Source: CAVPGP01 sp963704025
GTDB taxonomy: Bacteria > Actinomycetota > Thermoleophilia > Gaiellales > Gaiellaceae
Direction: 5' to 3'
Assembly (NCBI GenBank): GCA_963704025.1
Contig: CAVPGP010000001.1
Coordinates: forward strand, 372,001-436,000
DNA: 64,000 nt
The number at the start of each line of letters is the position of its first letter. The stretch's first letter is position 1. Shown piece by piece: positions 26,901-35,783 of the stretch. The notes under the pieces were generated by a model. That model was not told where the DNA came from and searched no databases. It saw nothing but the letters and a program-made list of their open reading frames with translations. Made by a program: the position numbers and the translations under genes.

Positions 26901-27359
26901 GACCCGCTGACCGGCTTCGTGGTCTTCGGGCTCCCGTCCGAGGCGCCGGAGCTCCAGCCGGGCAGGACTCGGGCGATCGTCGTCGCCTCGGACTATCAGG
27001 AGGCGAAGAACGTCAACACCATCGGCACGGAAATCCTCCCGAACACGACCTACCTTGCAGCGACGCTGCAGGTGGTGAACGAACCGGCGGTGACCTGGCT
27101 CGCGCCGGAGGCGCGGCAGTGCGCCGCCAAGTCGGAGCGGCTGCTCGTCGCGGCAAGCGCGACGCGGAGGCTGCGGGAGGTGCGCTTCCTCGTCGACGGC
27201 AGCCGGATCGCCGTCGACTCGAAGGGCGCCGGCGGGCTCTACGACGTCGCCTGGAACGCGAGACGCGCCAAGGCCGGGCCTCACACGCTGACGGCGGTCG
27301 CCGTCGACACGGCCGGCGCCGAGGGATCGTCCTCGCGGACGGTTCGTCGCTGCCGGTAG
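23967..27359 (+). CDS. Secreted subtilisin-like serine protease with PA domain (two frameshifts)
   Basis: Reconstructed length is 1130 residues. A signal peptide (LIVLGVLAAALVSAASAAA) and an I9-like propeptide precede the peptidase S8 domain with Asp in KIAVVDTGVDWKN near 190, His in FHGTHVAGIAAG near 250 and Ser in DGTSMATPHVAGAAALL near 600. A protease-associated domain is inserted before the Ser segment (CTFAAKAARAQAAGAIGLLL). The C-terminal 450 residues are beta-rich with a late Ig-like domain. One missing base near 24225-24245 and one extra near 25977 break the frame; together they restore the length. It starts at GTG 23967. Likely an extracellular or wall-associated protease. Confidence 0.82.
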
Positions 27360-28078
27360 TGCGCGTCGCGGTCATCACGGGCGGCTCGAGCGGCATCGGC
27401 GCCGAGCTGGCACGACAGCTGGCGGCGAAGGGCTGGCAGCCCGTCCTCCTCGCGCGCCGGGAGGAGCGGCTCCGAGAGCTCGGGTTCGAGTACGAGCTCT
27501 GCGACGTCGGCGACCGCTCGCAGGTGGAGGCCGCCGCGGTTCGAGTGCTGGAGCGCCATCCGCGGATCGACCTGCTGGTGAACAACGCGGGTGTGTCTGT
27601 CGGAGGTGGGTTCCTGGACGCCGACCCGGAGCGGATCGAGCGCGCGATCCGCGTCAACTACCTCGGCTCCGTGTGGGCCCTGCGCGCGTTCCTGCCCGGG
27701 CTGGGACGCGGAGCCCACGTCGTCAACGTCGTCTCGGTGGCGGGCTCGTTCGCGTCCGGGCCCTATTCGGCCTCGAAGCACGCCCAGCTCGCGTTCTCCC
27801 GCTCGGTCGCCAGGGAGCTCCGGCCTCGCGGCATCTCGGTGCACACGGTCAACCCCGGCTTCGTCGAGACGGAGGGCTTCCCGCAAGGGACCCGTCACGG
27901 GCCGCTGCTAAGGCGACTCGTGATCGACCCGCCGCTCGTCGCCGAGCGGACGCTGCGGGCGATCGAGCTCGACCAGCGCGAGATCACCGTGCCGCGGTGG
28001 TACCGGCCCTTCTCGCTACTCCAGCCTATCGCGCCGACGCTCGTCGCCCGGCTTCCGATACGCGCCCGCAGGCGCTAG
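27359..28078 (+). CDS. Short-chain dehydrogenase/reductase
   Basis: A 239-residue classical SDR. The nucleotide-binding motif is TGGSSGIGAELA near 7-18, NNAGVSVGGG follows near 78, and the catalytic tetrad includes Ser in VVSVAGS and Y-x3-K in GPYSASKHAQLA near 138-149. The PGFVETE motif after the last strand is typical of the family. GTG 27359 shares its first base with the TAG of the protease gene (TAGTG), so translational coupling is possible. Cofactor preference and substrate cannot be told. It converges on the methyltransferase gene with a 4-bp overlap. Confidence 0.87.
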   Translation: MRVAVITGGSSGIGAELARQLAAKGWQPVLLARREERLRELGFEYELCDVGDRSQVEAAAVRVLERHPRIDLLVNNAGVSVGGGFLDADPERIERAIRVNYLGSVWALRAFLPGLGRGAHVVNVVSVAGSFASGPYSASKHAQLAFSRSVARELRPRGISVHTVNPGFVETEGFPQGTRHGPLLRRLVIDPPLVAERTLRAIELDQREITVPRWYRPFSLLQPIAPTLVARLPIRARRR

Positions 28079-28758
28079 CGCCGGTCGAGCAGGTACCAAC
28101 CGAGCTCCGCGACATACGGGCTCGGCGCGAGAGCGCGCGCACGCTCCCGCTCGTCGCCCTCGCAACCGGCAAGGTCGAGGTACGACTCGAGCTCGCGCTC
28201 CTCACGTTCGTCGTCGGCTCTGCGGATCGAGAGGCCGGCGGCATCGAACAATGTGCGCAGCTCCGCACGGGCGAGCACGCGGCTCGTCGAGGCGTCGCGC
28301 TCCCGCTCGAAGCGGTTGAGCTGCTCGGCGGCCGCAGGATCGTCCGGCGCCAGCTGGTCGACGACCAGCACCGTCCCCCCGGGAGCTGTGACGCGTGCGA
28401 GCTCCGAGACGACGAGCGCCGGACGCTCCACGTGATGGAGCGTCCGCAGCGTTCCGGTCAGCTCGAACGACGCGTCGTCGAACGGCAGGGCCGTCGCGTC
28501 GGCCTCGACGAACGACACGTTCGCCGGCGCGCGGCGGCGGCCCTCGTCCAGCAGCGCCGGCTCGAGGTCGACGGCCACGACCTCCCGCACGAGCGATGCG
28601 AGCGCGAAGGCGAGGGCTCCCGCGCCGGCCCCGGCGTCGAGTGCCCGCTCCGTGCCCGCCGTCCGCACGAACGAGCGGACCCGCGCGGCCAGGGCGGCCG
28701 CCTGCGCATCCTGGAGCAGCGCGAGCCGCGACGCCGTGCGTGCGAAACGGTCTGTCAC
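28075..28758 (-). CDS. Class I SAM-dependent methyltransferase
   Basis: A 227-residue methyltransferase. Motif I is ALDAGAGAGALAFALA near 39-54, the acidic residue after beta-2 is in VVAVDLEP near 62, and DATALPFDDASFE near 88-100 is motif II/III of the Methyltransf_11 type. Next comes TLRTLHHVERP, the place where small-molecule methylases such as UbiE-like enzymes carry their HH signature. It starts at GTG 28758, four bases after the alr stop on the same strand, so it probably ends the HAD-acpS-nnr-alr transcription unit. The substrate is unknown. Confidence 0.85.
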   Translation of the reverse strand: MTDRFARTASRLALLQDAQAAALAARVRSFVRTAGTERALDAGAGAGALAFALASLVREVVAVDLEPALLDEGRRRAPANVSFVEADATALPFDDASFELTGTLRTLHHVERPALVVSELARVTAPGGTVLVVDQLAPDDPAAAEQLNRFERERDASTSRVLARAELRTLFDAAGLSIRRADDEREERELESYLDLAGCEGDERERARALAPSPYVAELGWYLLDRR

Positions 28759-28761
28759 GGC

Positions 28762-29778
28762 TCAGCTGTCGAGCACCGAGCGGCGCGCCCGCCGCGGGTC
28801 GGTGACGATGCCGCACGCAAGCTCGTAGTTGATGGTCTCCGCGACGCGGGCGTGCGACTCGAGGAGAACGCCGTGACCGACGATCGTGACGGGAGTGCCC
28901 TGCGGGAGCTGCCGCTCGAGCGAGACGGCGAACGCGTCCATCGAGACGGCACCCACGACAGGGCGCAGCTCGCCGGCGACGCGCACCTCGGTTCCCGCCA
29001 GGTCGCGGCGGAAGCCGTCCGCGTACCCGACCGGGACGATCCCGATCCAGGTGGGCTCCGCCGCCACGAAGCCTCGTCCGTAACCCGTGCTCTCGCCCGG
29101 GGCGAGCTGCTTGACCTGGGCGAGCTCGCTCGTCCACGAGAGCGCCGGCTCGAGGCCGTCGTCCGCCGGGTCGCCGCCGAACGGCGAGAGCCCGTAGAGC
29201 GCGATCCCGCAGCGCGCCGCGTCGAGCCGCGACTCGGGCAGCCGCAGCGCGGCAGCGCTGTTCGCCGCGTGCCGGGTCAGATCGGCGTGGGCCGACGTCG
29301 CGACCTCGAAGCGCCGTAGCTGCTCGCGCGCGAACTCAGGATCCGTGTCCGCGGTCGCGAGATGCGTCATCAGCCCCACGACCTCGGCCGACGGGGCGCC
29401 GAGCTCGGAGAGCCCCCAACGGCCCATGCCCGTATCGAGCTTCAGGTGGCACGCGACGCCCTCCGGGATCTCGCCGTCGGCGATCACCAGCTCGAGCACG
29501 GCGTCCCGAGCCGCCGCGATCTCCCTGTTCGTCGCCGGGCCCATGACGAGGATCCGCACCCCCGGGAACTCGGGCCGGAGCTGGAGCGCCTCGGGAACCG
29601 TCGCGACACAGAGCGCGCCGGCCCCCGCGCCGAGCGCGGCGCCGGAGACGTCCACCGCACCGTGCCCGTACGCATCCGCCTTGACGACCGCCCAGAGCTC
29701 GGCGCCCTCGAGCACGCCCAGCAACGTCCTGACGTTCCGGCGCACCGCCCCGAGGTCGACGGTGATCTCAGACCGCAT
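28762..29778 (-). CDS. alr: Alanine racemase
   Basis: A 338-residue PLP-dependent racemase producing D-alanine for peptidoglycan. The PLP lysine lies in AVVKADAYGHGA near 30-41, the second catalytic tyrosine in VPVGYADGFRR near 240-250, and the C-terminal beta-domain has the substrate-site segment GAVSMDAFAV. At 338 residues it is a little shorter than the usual 360-370. I chose ATG 29778, giving MRSEITVDLGAVRRNV; it overlaps the end of nnr by 11 bp. In many actinobacteria alr follows nnr in the same order as here. Confidence 0.93.
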   Translation of the reverse strand: MRSEITVDLGAVRRNVRTLLGVLEGAELWAVVKADAYGHGAVDVSGAALGAGAGALCVATVPEALQLRPEFPGVRILVMGPATNREIAAARDAVLELVIADGEIPEGVACHLKLDTGMGRWGLSELGAPSAEVVGLMTHLATADTDPEFAREQLRRFEVATSAHADLTRHAANSAAALRLPESRLDAARCGIALYGLSPFGGDPADDGLEPALSWTSELAQVKQLAPGESTGYGRGFVAAEPTWIGIVPVGYADGFRRDLAGTEVRVAGELRPVVGAVSMDAFAVSLERQLPQGTPVTIVGHGVLLESHARVAETINYELACGIVTDPRRARRSVLDS

Positions 29779-31087
29779 CGAGCGCGTCCGGGAGTGCGTC
29801 GACGACGTCCGACGCGACGAGCCCACGCTCGGGCCCGAGCTCCGCCGCCGCGGCATGCGCCGTCGCCGCGGCCGCCGCAGCGAGTCTCGCGTTCATCCCC
29901 TTGGCCAGGAAGGCGGCCACCACCCCGGTGAGCACGTCACCGGCGCCGGCGGTCGCCAGCGCCGGGACGTCGTTGACCGAGGCCAGGACGCCCTCGCCCG
30001 GCGCGCCGATCAGGGTGTCGGCACCCTTCAGCACCACGACGCAGCGGTAGCGCTCGACCGCTTCCTGCAGCGCGGCCAGCCTGTGCGCCGCCACCCACGA
30101 CGAGTCGCGGCCGAGCAGACGCGCGAGCTCGCCCGCGTGCGGCGTGAGCACGGTCGGGGCGGAGCGCTCGAACGGCTGTAGCTCGAAGAGCGCGTCCGCG
30201 TCCACGACTGCAGGCAGGTCGGTCTCGAGCAGGTGGCGCACGAGCTCCGCGTGCCCGCGGCCGAGGCCGGGGCCGATCGCGAGCGCCGCCGCCCGACCCA
30301 CGGCGTCGTCGACCTCCTCGAGCGGCCGCTTCACGGCCTCGACGACGAGCGTCTCGAGCACCGGCAGCGACTCCGCAGGCGCGGCGATCGCCACGTAGCC
30401 CGCGTCGGCGCGGAACGCCGCGCGGGCACAGAGCGCGGCCGCACCCGACATCCCGCGCGAGCCGCCGGCGACGAGCACCGACCCGGTGGAGTACTTGTTG
30501 TCCGCCCTCGACCGCCGCGGCACGAGCTGCAGCACGTCCCGGGTCACGAGGCGCGCCGCCGTGTCGAGCCGCGGGATGCCGATCTCCGCGACGACGACCT
30601 CGCCCGCGTGAAACAGGCCGGGCGCTACGGCAAGGCCCACCTTCCAGCCGTGCATCGTCACCGTCAGCTCGGCCCGGACGGCCGGACCGGGCACCTCACC
30701 CGTCGAAGCGTCAACCCCGGACGGGACGTCCACCGCGACCACCGGGGCGGCCGAGGCATTGAGCTCCTCGATCTCCCGGGCGACCTCCGGCCGCGGCTCG
30801 CCCCGGAAGCCCGTACCGAGGATCGCGTCGACGACCAGGTCGACGCCCCCGAGCGGCTCGTTCACCGACACGGCACGCCCGTGCGAGGCGAGAATCTCGC
30901 CGGCGATCCGCCCGTCGCCGCCGTTGGCGCCCTTGCCGGCGCGAACGGCGATCACCTGAGCGTCGGGAAACCGCTCCAGCACGGCAGCCGCCACACCTTC
31001 GCCGGCACGGCGCATCATCTGCTCCACGTCGTGTCCCGCCTCGGCCCGGCGCATCTCCTCCGCGGTGTAGAGCGGCTCGAAGGTCAT
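29768..31087 (-). CDS. nnr: Bifunctional NAD(P)HX epimerase / ADP-dependent dehydratase
   Basis: A 439-residue metabolite-repair enzyme with both halves present. The N-terminal YjeF_N epimerase domain (residues 1-200) has GKGANGGDGRIAGEIL and VDAILGTGFRGEPRPEV. The C-terminal carbohydrate-kinase-like dehydratase domain has VLVAGGSRGMSGAAALCARA, IGPGLGRG, LTPHAGELARLLG and ALATAGAGDVLTGVVAAFLA with the catalytic Asp. It restores hydrated NADH and NADPH. I chose ATG 31087, eight bases downstream of the acpS stop region; its end overlaps alr, marking a tight operon. Confidence 0.93.
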   Translation of the reverse strand: MTFEPLYTAEEMRRAEAGHDVEQMMRRAGEGVAAAVLERFPDAQVIAVRAGKGANGGDGRIAGEILASHGRAVSVNEPLGGVDLVVDAILGTGFRGEPRPEVAREIEELNASAAPVVAVDVPSGVDASTGEVPGPAVRAELTVTMHGWKVGLAVAPGLFHAGEVVVAEIGIPRLDTAARLVTRDVLQLVPRRSRADNKYSTGSVLVAGGSRGMSGAAALCARAAFRADAGYVAIAAPAESLPVLETLVVEAVKRPLEEVDDAVGRAAALAIGPGLGRGHAELVRHLLETDLPAVVDADALFELQPFERSAPTVLTPHAGELARLLGRDSSWVAAHRLAALQEAVERYRCVVVLKGADTLIGAPGEGVLASVNDVPALATAGAGDVLTGVVAAFLAKGMNARLAAAAAATAHAAAAELGPERGLVASDVVDALPDALDAV

Positions 31088-31094
31088 CTCGAGG

Positions 31095-31472
31095 TCATTC
31101 CGGCAGCGCGACGGCCACCGCGGCCGCCATCCCACGCGAGTGCGTCATCGAAAGCTCGATCCGGGCCGCGCCGACCTTGGCCGCCCACGCGGCAGTGCGC
31201 CCCGAGAGGTGGACGCCCGGCTTCGGGCGCCCGCGGATCTCGATCTCCTTCCACGTGAAGTGCACACCCGAGCCCAGCGCCTTGCCGACCGCCTCCTTGC
31301 CTGCGAAGCGACCCGCGTAGTGCTGGGCGGGGTTGGGCCTCGAGTCGCAGTACGCGATCTCCGCCTCCGTGAAGCACCGCTGGCGGAACCCGGGATGCCG
31401 CTCCAGCGCCCGCGCCACGCGGTCGATCTCGATCAGGTCGAGGCCGACCTTCAGGAAACCTTCTCCAGCCAC
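31095..31472 (-). CDS. acpS: Holo-[acyl-carrier-protein] synthase
   Basis: A 125-residue AcpS, which transfers 4'-phosphopantetheine from CoA to ACP. The first metal-binding motif is VGLDLIEIDRVARALE near 8-23, then FTEAEIAYC near 36, and the second motif RFAGKEAVGKALG near 57-69 with the conserved Glu and Lys; the C-terminal SMTHSRGMAAAVAV is the expected final strand. The exact start is uncertain. GTG 31472 gives family-like length but overlaps the HAD gene by 22 bp, and no ATG is available in the frame. Confidence 0.9.
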   Translation of the reverse strand: MAGEGFLKVGLDLIEIDRVARALERHPGFRQRCFTEAEIAYCDSRPNPAQHYAGRFAGKEAVGKALGSGVHFTWKEIEIRGRPKPGVHLSGRTAAWAAKVGAARIELSMTHSRGMAAAVAVALPE

Positions 31473-32227
31473 CCGGGAAGGAACGCGATCGAGCTGAGGA
31501 TCGCGTCCGGGACGATGCCCGTCCGCTCGACCTCGTCGGGACGGAACTTGCCGGTGCGGACGAGCACGGTCTTCATCCCGTGCGCCTGGGCAGGCGCGAT
31601 GTCCGACTCGATGTCGTCGCTGACCATCCAGGTGAGATGGGGGTCCGCGTCGAGCGTCTCGAGCGCGGCTGCGAAATACGCCGACGATGGCTTGCCGAGC
31701 ACCGTCGCGTCCGTGTCCGCGGCATATTCGAGCCCCGCGACGAAGGCGCCGCTGTCGAGGAGCGGCCCCTCCGAGGTCTGCCACCAGCGGTTCTTGTGCA
31801 GGCAGAAGAGGTCCGCGCCGCCTTCGAGCTCGTGAAAGGCGCGCGCGAGGTTGGTGTACGAGAAGACCCGCTGCGTCTCGCCCGTCTCGTCCGCCCCGCC
31901 GACGAGCACCGCCTCCGCGTCCTCGCCGACGAGCACGATCCCGTCGAGGTCCGGGAGGATGGCCTCCATCGTCAAGGCGAGCACGCGCTTGCCCTCGAGG
32001 ACACGGGCCGCGACGAGCGCCGTCGTCTGCAGCTCCTCGTCTTGGAGCTCGAGACCCATGGCGCGCAGCTCCGCAGCGAAGTCGCACCGGGAACGGGTGG
32101 TGTTGTTGGAGACGAAGCGAAGCCGGTGCCCAGCCGCCCGCAGACGCCTCACAGCCTCGGCGCCGCCCGGGATGGGCGAGCCGGAGACGTGAAAGACACC
32201 GTCCACGTCGAGCAGAATGGCCGCCAT
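31451..32227 (-). CDS. HAD-superfamily phosphatase, subclass IIA (NagD/LHPP-like)
   Basis: A 258-residue HAD hydrolase. Motif I is AAILLDVDGVFHVSG (the second Asp of DxD retained), motif II is VSNNTTRS near 39-46, and the late motif is VSDDIESDIAPAQAHGMKTV near 206-225. The cap lies between motifs II and III, as in NagD-type enzymes. The asparagine-rich SNNTT segment and overall layout resemble the phospholysine/phosphohistidine phosphatase-like group. The physiological substrate is unknown. Its start is divergent from and overlaps that of the release-factor-like gene by 11 bp, and acpS overlaps its end. Confidence 0.85.
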   Translation of the reverse strand: MAAILLDVDGVFHVSGSPIPGGAEAVRRLRAAGHRLRFVSNNTTRSRCDFAAELRAMGLELQDEELQTTALVAARVLEGKRVLALTMEAILPDLDGIVLVGEDAEAVLVGGADETGETQRVFSYTNLARAFHELEGGADLFCLHKNRWWQTSEGPLLDSGAFVAGLEYAADTDATVLGKPSSAYFAAALETLDADPHLTWMVSDDIESDIAPAQAHGMKTVLVRTGKFRPDEVERTGIVPDAILSSIAFLPGWLEKVS

Positions 32228-32606
32228 GGACGCCGACTCTATCCGGTCGGAGATCGTGTTCCGGACCTCGCGCTCGAGCGGGCCTGGCGGTCAGCACGCG
32301 CAGAAGTCCGAGACGCGCGTCGAGGCGGTGTTCGACGTCGAGGCGTCGGACGCGCTGACGGCGGCGGAGAAGCGCCGCGCGCTCGAACGGGCCGGTCCGG
32401 TGCTCCGCGCGATCGCGCAGGACGAGCGGAGCCAGCTGCGAAACCGGGAGCTCGCGACCGAGCGGCTGCTCGCGCAGCTCAGCGAGGCGCTGCGCGTCCG
32501 CCGGCGGCGGCGTCCGACGAAGCCGAGCCCGGCGGCGCAGGAGAAGCGGCTCGAGGAGAAGAAGCGGCGCGCGCAGACGAAGCGGCTCCGCCGCGACCTG
32601 GACTAG
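32217..32606 (+). CDS. arfB: Peptidyl-tRNA hydrolase ArfB-type ribosome rescue factor
   Basis: A 129-residue class-I-release-factor-like protein lacking the stop-codon-recognition domains. The catalytic SSGPGGQHAQKSETRVE segment (GGQ near residues 24-26) hydrolyses peptidyl-tRNA on stalled ribosomes. The C-terminal tail is very basic (KRLEEKKRRAQTKRLRR), as in ArfB/YaeJ, where it enters the empty mRNA channel. ATG 32226 (residue 4) is an equally good start. Divergent, overlapping start with the HAD gene. Confidence 0.9.
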   Translation: MAAMDADSIRSEIVFRTSRSSGPGGQHAQKSETRVEAVFDVEASDALTAAEKRRALERAGPVLRAIAQDERSQLRNRELATERLLAQLSEALRVRRRRRPTKPSPAAQEKRLEEKKRRAQTKRLRRDLD

Positions 32607-32637
32607 AGGCTTGACGCAGGCGAGCCGGTAACCGGAG

Positions 32638-32769
32638 CTAGTTCCCGCGGGAGCCGGCGGGCCACCGCGGCAGGCGGTCGCGCACGTCGTTGCTGCGCGA
32701 GTCCACGCCGTAGCGGACGGCCAGCGGGCCCAGTGCCAGCACTGCCAGGAGGATGATGATGGCGGTCAT
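32638..32769 (-). CDS. Small membrane protein, 43 residues
   Basis: A short gene with one N-terminal hydrophobic helix (ITAIIILL-like: residues 3-17, IIILLAVLALGPLAV) followed by a charged tail containing RYGVDSRSNDVRDRLPRW. A single short helix followed by YGVDSR and a W-P tail is a pattern I associate with actinobacterial small membrane proteins of unknown role. Starts at ATG 32769 and ends in TAG 32638-32640. The ribosome-binding site is weak. It is divergent from the LysR gene and may share its promoter region. Confidence 0.55.
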   Translation of the reverse strand: MTAIIILLAVLALGPLAVRYGVDSRSNDVRDRLPRWPAGSRGN

Positions 32770-32828
32770 GGACTCACTGTGCCGGACCGCTTCGATAAGC
32801 GCAAATCGAGCTACAATTGGTTTCCATT

Positions 32829-33791
32829 ATGAAACCTGATCGTCATCCAGCCGACCAGCAGCGCTGGCTCGGGATCGAGCTCCGCCATCTCGCGGCCCTC
32901 CAGGCCGTCGCCGCCGAGGGGACCTTCGGCCGCGCCGCGGAGGCTCTCGGCTACACGCAGTCCGCGATCTCGCAGCAGATCGCCACGCTCGAGCGCGTCG
33001 TCGGCATGCGCCTCGTCGAGCGCCCGGGCGGGCCGCGCCCGGTGACGTTGACCGAGGCGGGCCGGCTGCTGCTCCGGCACACCGACTCGATCATGGCGCG
33101 GCTCCAGGCCGCCCACGCGGACATGGTCGCGCTCGCGCACGGGAACTTCGCCGCCCTCCGCATCGGCACCTTCCAGAGCGTCGGCGCCAAGGTGCTGCCG
33201 CGGATCCTGAGCCGGTTCCGCGAGGAATGGCCCGAGGTGGACGTGGAGCTGCGCGAGTCGGCCCACGACGAGGAGCTGACAGGATGGGTCGAGAGCGGCG
33301 AGCTCGACCTGGCGTTCGTGCAGATGCCGGCCGAGGGCGAGTCGCTCGAGACTGCCGAGCTGCTCCGCGACCCCTACGTCCTCCTGGTGCGACCGGGCTC
33401 GACGCTCGTCGAGCGCGACCGCACGCCGACGCTGAAGGAGCTCGTCTCCGAGCGGCTGATCGGCTTCCGCGTCTGCCGCGCCACGAACGCGATCGAGGCG
33501 CAGCTCCGCACGACGGGGCTCGAGCCCGAGTTCGTGTTCCGCTCGGACGACAACGGCATCGTCCAGGGCATGGTCGCCGCCGGGGTCGGCTCGGCCATCG
33601 TGCCGCGGCTGACGGTCGACGAGACGGACGCAGGCGTGCAGGTCGTCGACCTCGGCGCCCGGCTGCAGCCGCGCCTGATCGGGCTCGCGCGCCACGTGGA
33701 CCGCTACCACTCGCCTGCGGCCGAGGCGTTCGTCGAGACGGCTCGCCACGTCTGCGCGGAGCTGCAGGCTCCGGCCGGCGCCGCTGCCTAG
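32829..33791 (+). CDS. LysR-family transcriptional regulator
   Basis: A 320-residue LTTR. The N-terminal winged helix-turn-helix occupies residues 17-77 (LRHLAALQAVAAEGTFGRAA, then YTQSAISQQIATLERVVG), followed by the linker helix and a periplasmic-binding-protein-like effector domain starting at LRIGTFQSVGAKVLPRIL near 102. Repeated DELDLAFVQMP-type strands complete it. The upstream 60 bp are unusually AT-rich (GCAAATCGAGCTACAATTGG), as expected for its own promoter/operator. I chose ATG 32829 over TTG 32817. The effector and targets are unknown; the divergent small membrane-protein gene is one candidate. Confidence 0.9.
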   Translation: MKPDRHPADQQRWLGIELRHLAALQAVAAEGTFGRAAEALGYTQSAISQQIATLERVVGMRLVERPGGPRPVTLTEAGRLLLRHTDSIMARLQAAHADMVALAHGNFAALRIGTFQSVGAKVLPRILSRFREEWPEVDVELRESAHDEELTGWVESGELDLAFVQMPAEGESLETAELLRDPYVLLVRPGSTLVERDRTPTLKELVSERLIGFRVCRATNAIEAQLRTTGLEPEFVFRSDDNGIVQGMVAAGVGSAIVPRLTVDETDAGVQVVDLGARLQPRLIGLARHVDRYHSPAAEAFVETARHVCAELQAPAGAAA

Positions 33792-33820
33792 GAGAACGCG
33801 GCGGGGACGCTCGGCGAAAA

Positions 33821-33869
33821 CGGCGGAGCGCCCGCGCGGGGTCTGCGGCACCCCCGGGACGCTCCGCCG
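33821..33869 (-). terminator. Hairpin terminator downstream of glmS
   Basis: CGGCGGAGCG (33821-33830) and CGCTCCGCCG (33860-33869) form a perfect 10-bp stem whose loop holds a second hairpin, CCCGCGCGGG. On the minus strand the stem is followed by TTTTCGCC, so it terminates glmS transcripts. The plus-strand side reads into TACTTGC, so it may also stop the convergent LysR transcript. The stretch 33792-33956 has no supportable gene. Confidence 0.65.
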
Positions 33870-33956
33870 TACTTGCTTCGACCGTCATGACGAGCACGAC
33901 GGCCCTCATATGTTGCCAGACGACAACGACGACATGCGCCGCCGGCCGACTCGCCG

Positions 33957-35783
33957 CTACTCGACGGTGACCGTCTTGGCCAGGTTCCGCGGCTGGTCGA
34001 CGTTCAGGCCGCGCAGCCGCGCGATCCGGTAGGCCAGGAGCTGCAGCGGCAGCACCGCGAGCACGGCCTGCAGGAACGCCGGCGACTTCGGCACGTAGAT
34101 GACGTCGTCGGCGTGGTGCTGGATGTCCTCGTTGCCGTCTGTCGCGATCGCGATCACGTGAGCGCCCCGCGCCCGCGTCTCCTGGATGTTCGAGACGATC
34201 TTGTCGTAGACGTGGATGTTCGTCGCCACGACCACGACGGGCGTATCCGTGTCGAGCAGCGCGATCGGCCCGTGCTTCATCTCGCCGGCCGAGTACGCCT
34301 CGGTCGGGATGTACGAGATCTCCTTCAGCTTCAGCGCGCCCTCGAGCGCGACCGGGAGCCCGATGTGCCGACCGAGATAGAGGAAGAAGGGCTTGTCGTG
34401 GAAGCGCTCGGCGATCTCCTCGATCGGATGGTCGCCGTCGAGGAACTGCGCCATCTTGGCCGGCAGGCGATAGACCTCGTCGAGGATGAACTCCGTCTCC
34501 TCGGCCTCCATGGTCTCGCGCACCTGCGCGAGCTTGAGCGCGATCAGGTAGAGCAGCGCCACCTGCGCGGTAAACGTCTTCGACGCCGCGACGCCGACCT
34601 CGAGCCCCGTGCGGGTGTAGAGGACGGAGTCGACCTCGCGCGTGATCTGCGAGCCCATCATGTTGGTGATGGCGACCGTGTGCGCGCCCTTCTCGCGGGC
34701 CAGCCGCATCGCCTGGACCGTGTCGCGGGTCTCGCCCGACTGCGAGATCCCGATCACGAGGGTGTCCGGACCGATCACGGGGTTGCGGTAGATCCACTCG
34801 CTCGCGATGTCCGGCTCGGTCGGGATGCGGGCCCACTCCTCCATCACGTACCGGCCGACGACCCCCGCGTGGTAGGCGGTCCCGCACGCGACGATCACGA
34901 TCCGGCGCAGCCTGCGCAGGCCGTCGTCGTCGAGGCCGAGCCCTTCGAGCACGAGCGTGCCGTGGCGGACGCGGTCGCCGATCGTCTCGGCGACGCCTTC
35001 GGGCTGCTCGTAGATCTCCTTCAGCATGAAGGTGTCGTAGCCGCCCTTCTCGGCCCCCTCGTCGTCCCAGTCGAGCTCGATCGGATCGTGCTCGACGACG
35101 CGGCCCTCGACGTCGCTGAACGACGCGCCCTCCGGCGTGATCGCGACGAGCTCTCCGTCGTCCGGGAACTTGACGGTCCGGGTCTCGCGCAGGAACGCGG
35201 CCGCGTTGGAGGCGAGGAACGTCTCGCCCTCGCCGAGGCCGACCACGAGCGGGCACTGGTGACGGGCCGCGACGAGCAGGCCAGGATGTTCGTGATGGAT
35301 GACGACGAACGCGAAATGCCCCTCGAGCTCGGTGAACGCGGTGCGCACCGCCTCGAGCAGATCGCCCTGATAGGCGCGCTCGATGAGGTGGACGACGACC
35401 TCGGCGTCCGTCTCGGAGCCGAAGGTGTGACCCTCGGCCTGCAGGATCTCGCGCAGCTCGCGGTAGTTCTCGACGATCCCGTTCAGGACGATCGCCAGCT
35501 TCGTGTGGTCGCAGCCGACCAGTGGGTGCGCGTTCCGCTCGGTGACGGCGCCGTGCGTGGCCCAGCGCGTGTGCCCCAGGCCGGTCGTCGACTGCGAGCC
35601 GTTCGGGCCCGCCGCCTCCTTCAGGTTCTGGAGATTGCCGACCGCCCGCACGTAGTCGAGAGCGTCGTCCTCGAGCAGCGCGATCCCCGCGGAGTCGTAG
35701 CCGCGGTACTCGAGCCGTTCCAGCCCGTCGAGCAGCAGGCCCTTGGAGGCCCGGCTGCCCACGTATCCGATGATTCCACACAT
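33957..35783 (-). CDS. glmS: Glutamine-fructose-6-phosphate aminotransferase (isomerizing)
   Basis: A 608-residue enzyme of the usual length. It makes glucosamine-6-phosphate for peptidoglycan. The N-terminal glutaminase starts MCGIIGYVGSRAS, its Cys2 becoming the catalytic N-terminal residue; GHTRWATHGAVTERNAHPL and LNGIVENYRELR are the glutamine site. Two SIS domains follow, with VACGTAYHAGVVG, SQSGETRDTVQA and the C-terminal LPLQLLAYRIARLRGLNVDQ. I chose ATG 35783; GGAGGAG precedes it. glmM lies 216 bp upstream on the same strand, so precursor synthesis is clustered. Confidence 0.95.
   Translation of the reverse strand: MCGIIGYVGSRASKGLLLDGLERLEYRGYDSAGIALLEDDALDYVRAVGNLQNLKEAAGPNGSQSTTGLGHTRWATHGAVTERNAHPLVGCDHTKLAIVLNGIVENYRELREILQAEGHTFGSETDAEVVVHLIERAYQGDLLEAVRTAFTELEGHFAFVVIHHEHPGLLVAARHQCPLVVGLGEGETFLASNAAAFLRETRTVKFPDDGELVAITPEGASFSDVEGRVVEHDPIELDWDDEGAEKGGYDTFMLKEIYEQPEGVAETIGDRVRHGTLVLEGLGLDDDGLRRLRRIVIVACGTAYHAGVVGRYVMEEWARIPTEPDIASEWIYRNPVIGPDTLVIGISQSGETRDTVQAMRLAREKGAHTVAITNMMGSQITREVDSVLYTRTGLEVGVAASKTFTAQVALLYLIALKLAQVRETMEAEETEFILDEVYRLPAKMAQFLDGDHPIEEIAERFHDKPFFLYLGRHIGLPVALEGALKLKEISYIPTEAYSAGEMKHGPIALLDTDTPVVVVATNIHVYDKIVSNIQETRARGAHVIAIATDGNEDIQHHADDVIYVPKSPAFLQAVLAVLPLQLLAYRIARLRGLNVDQPRNLAKTVTVE

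Noticed and set aside
33870..33956. On the minus strand after glmS, a run of Val codons (VVVVVWQHMRAVVLV) followed by a hairpin and T-run, resembling an ilv leader-peptide attenuator.
   Set aside because: The frame has no start codon before the Val run, no branched-chain amino-acid gene follows on that strand, and the hairpin is explained as the glmS terminator.
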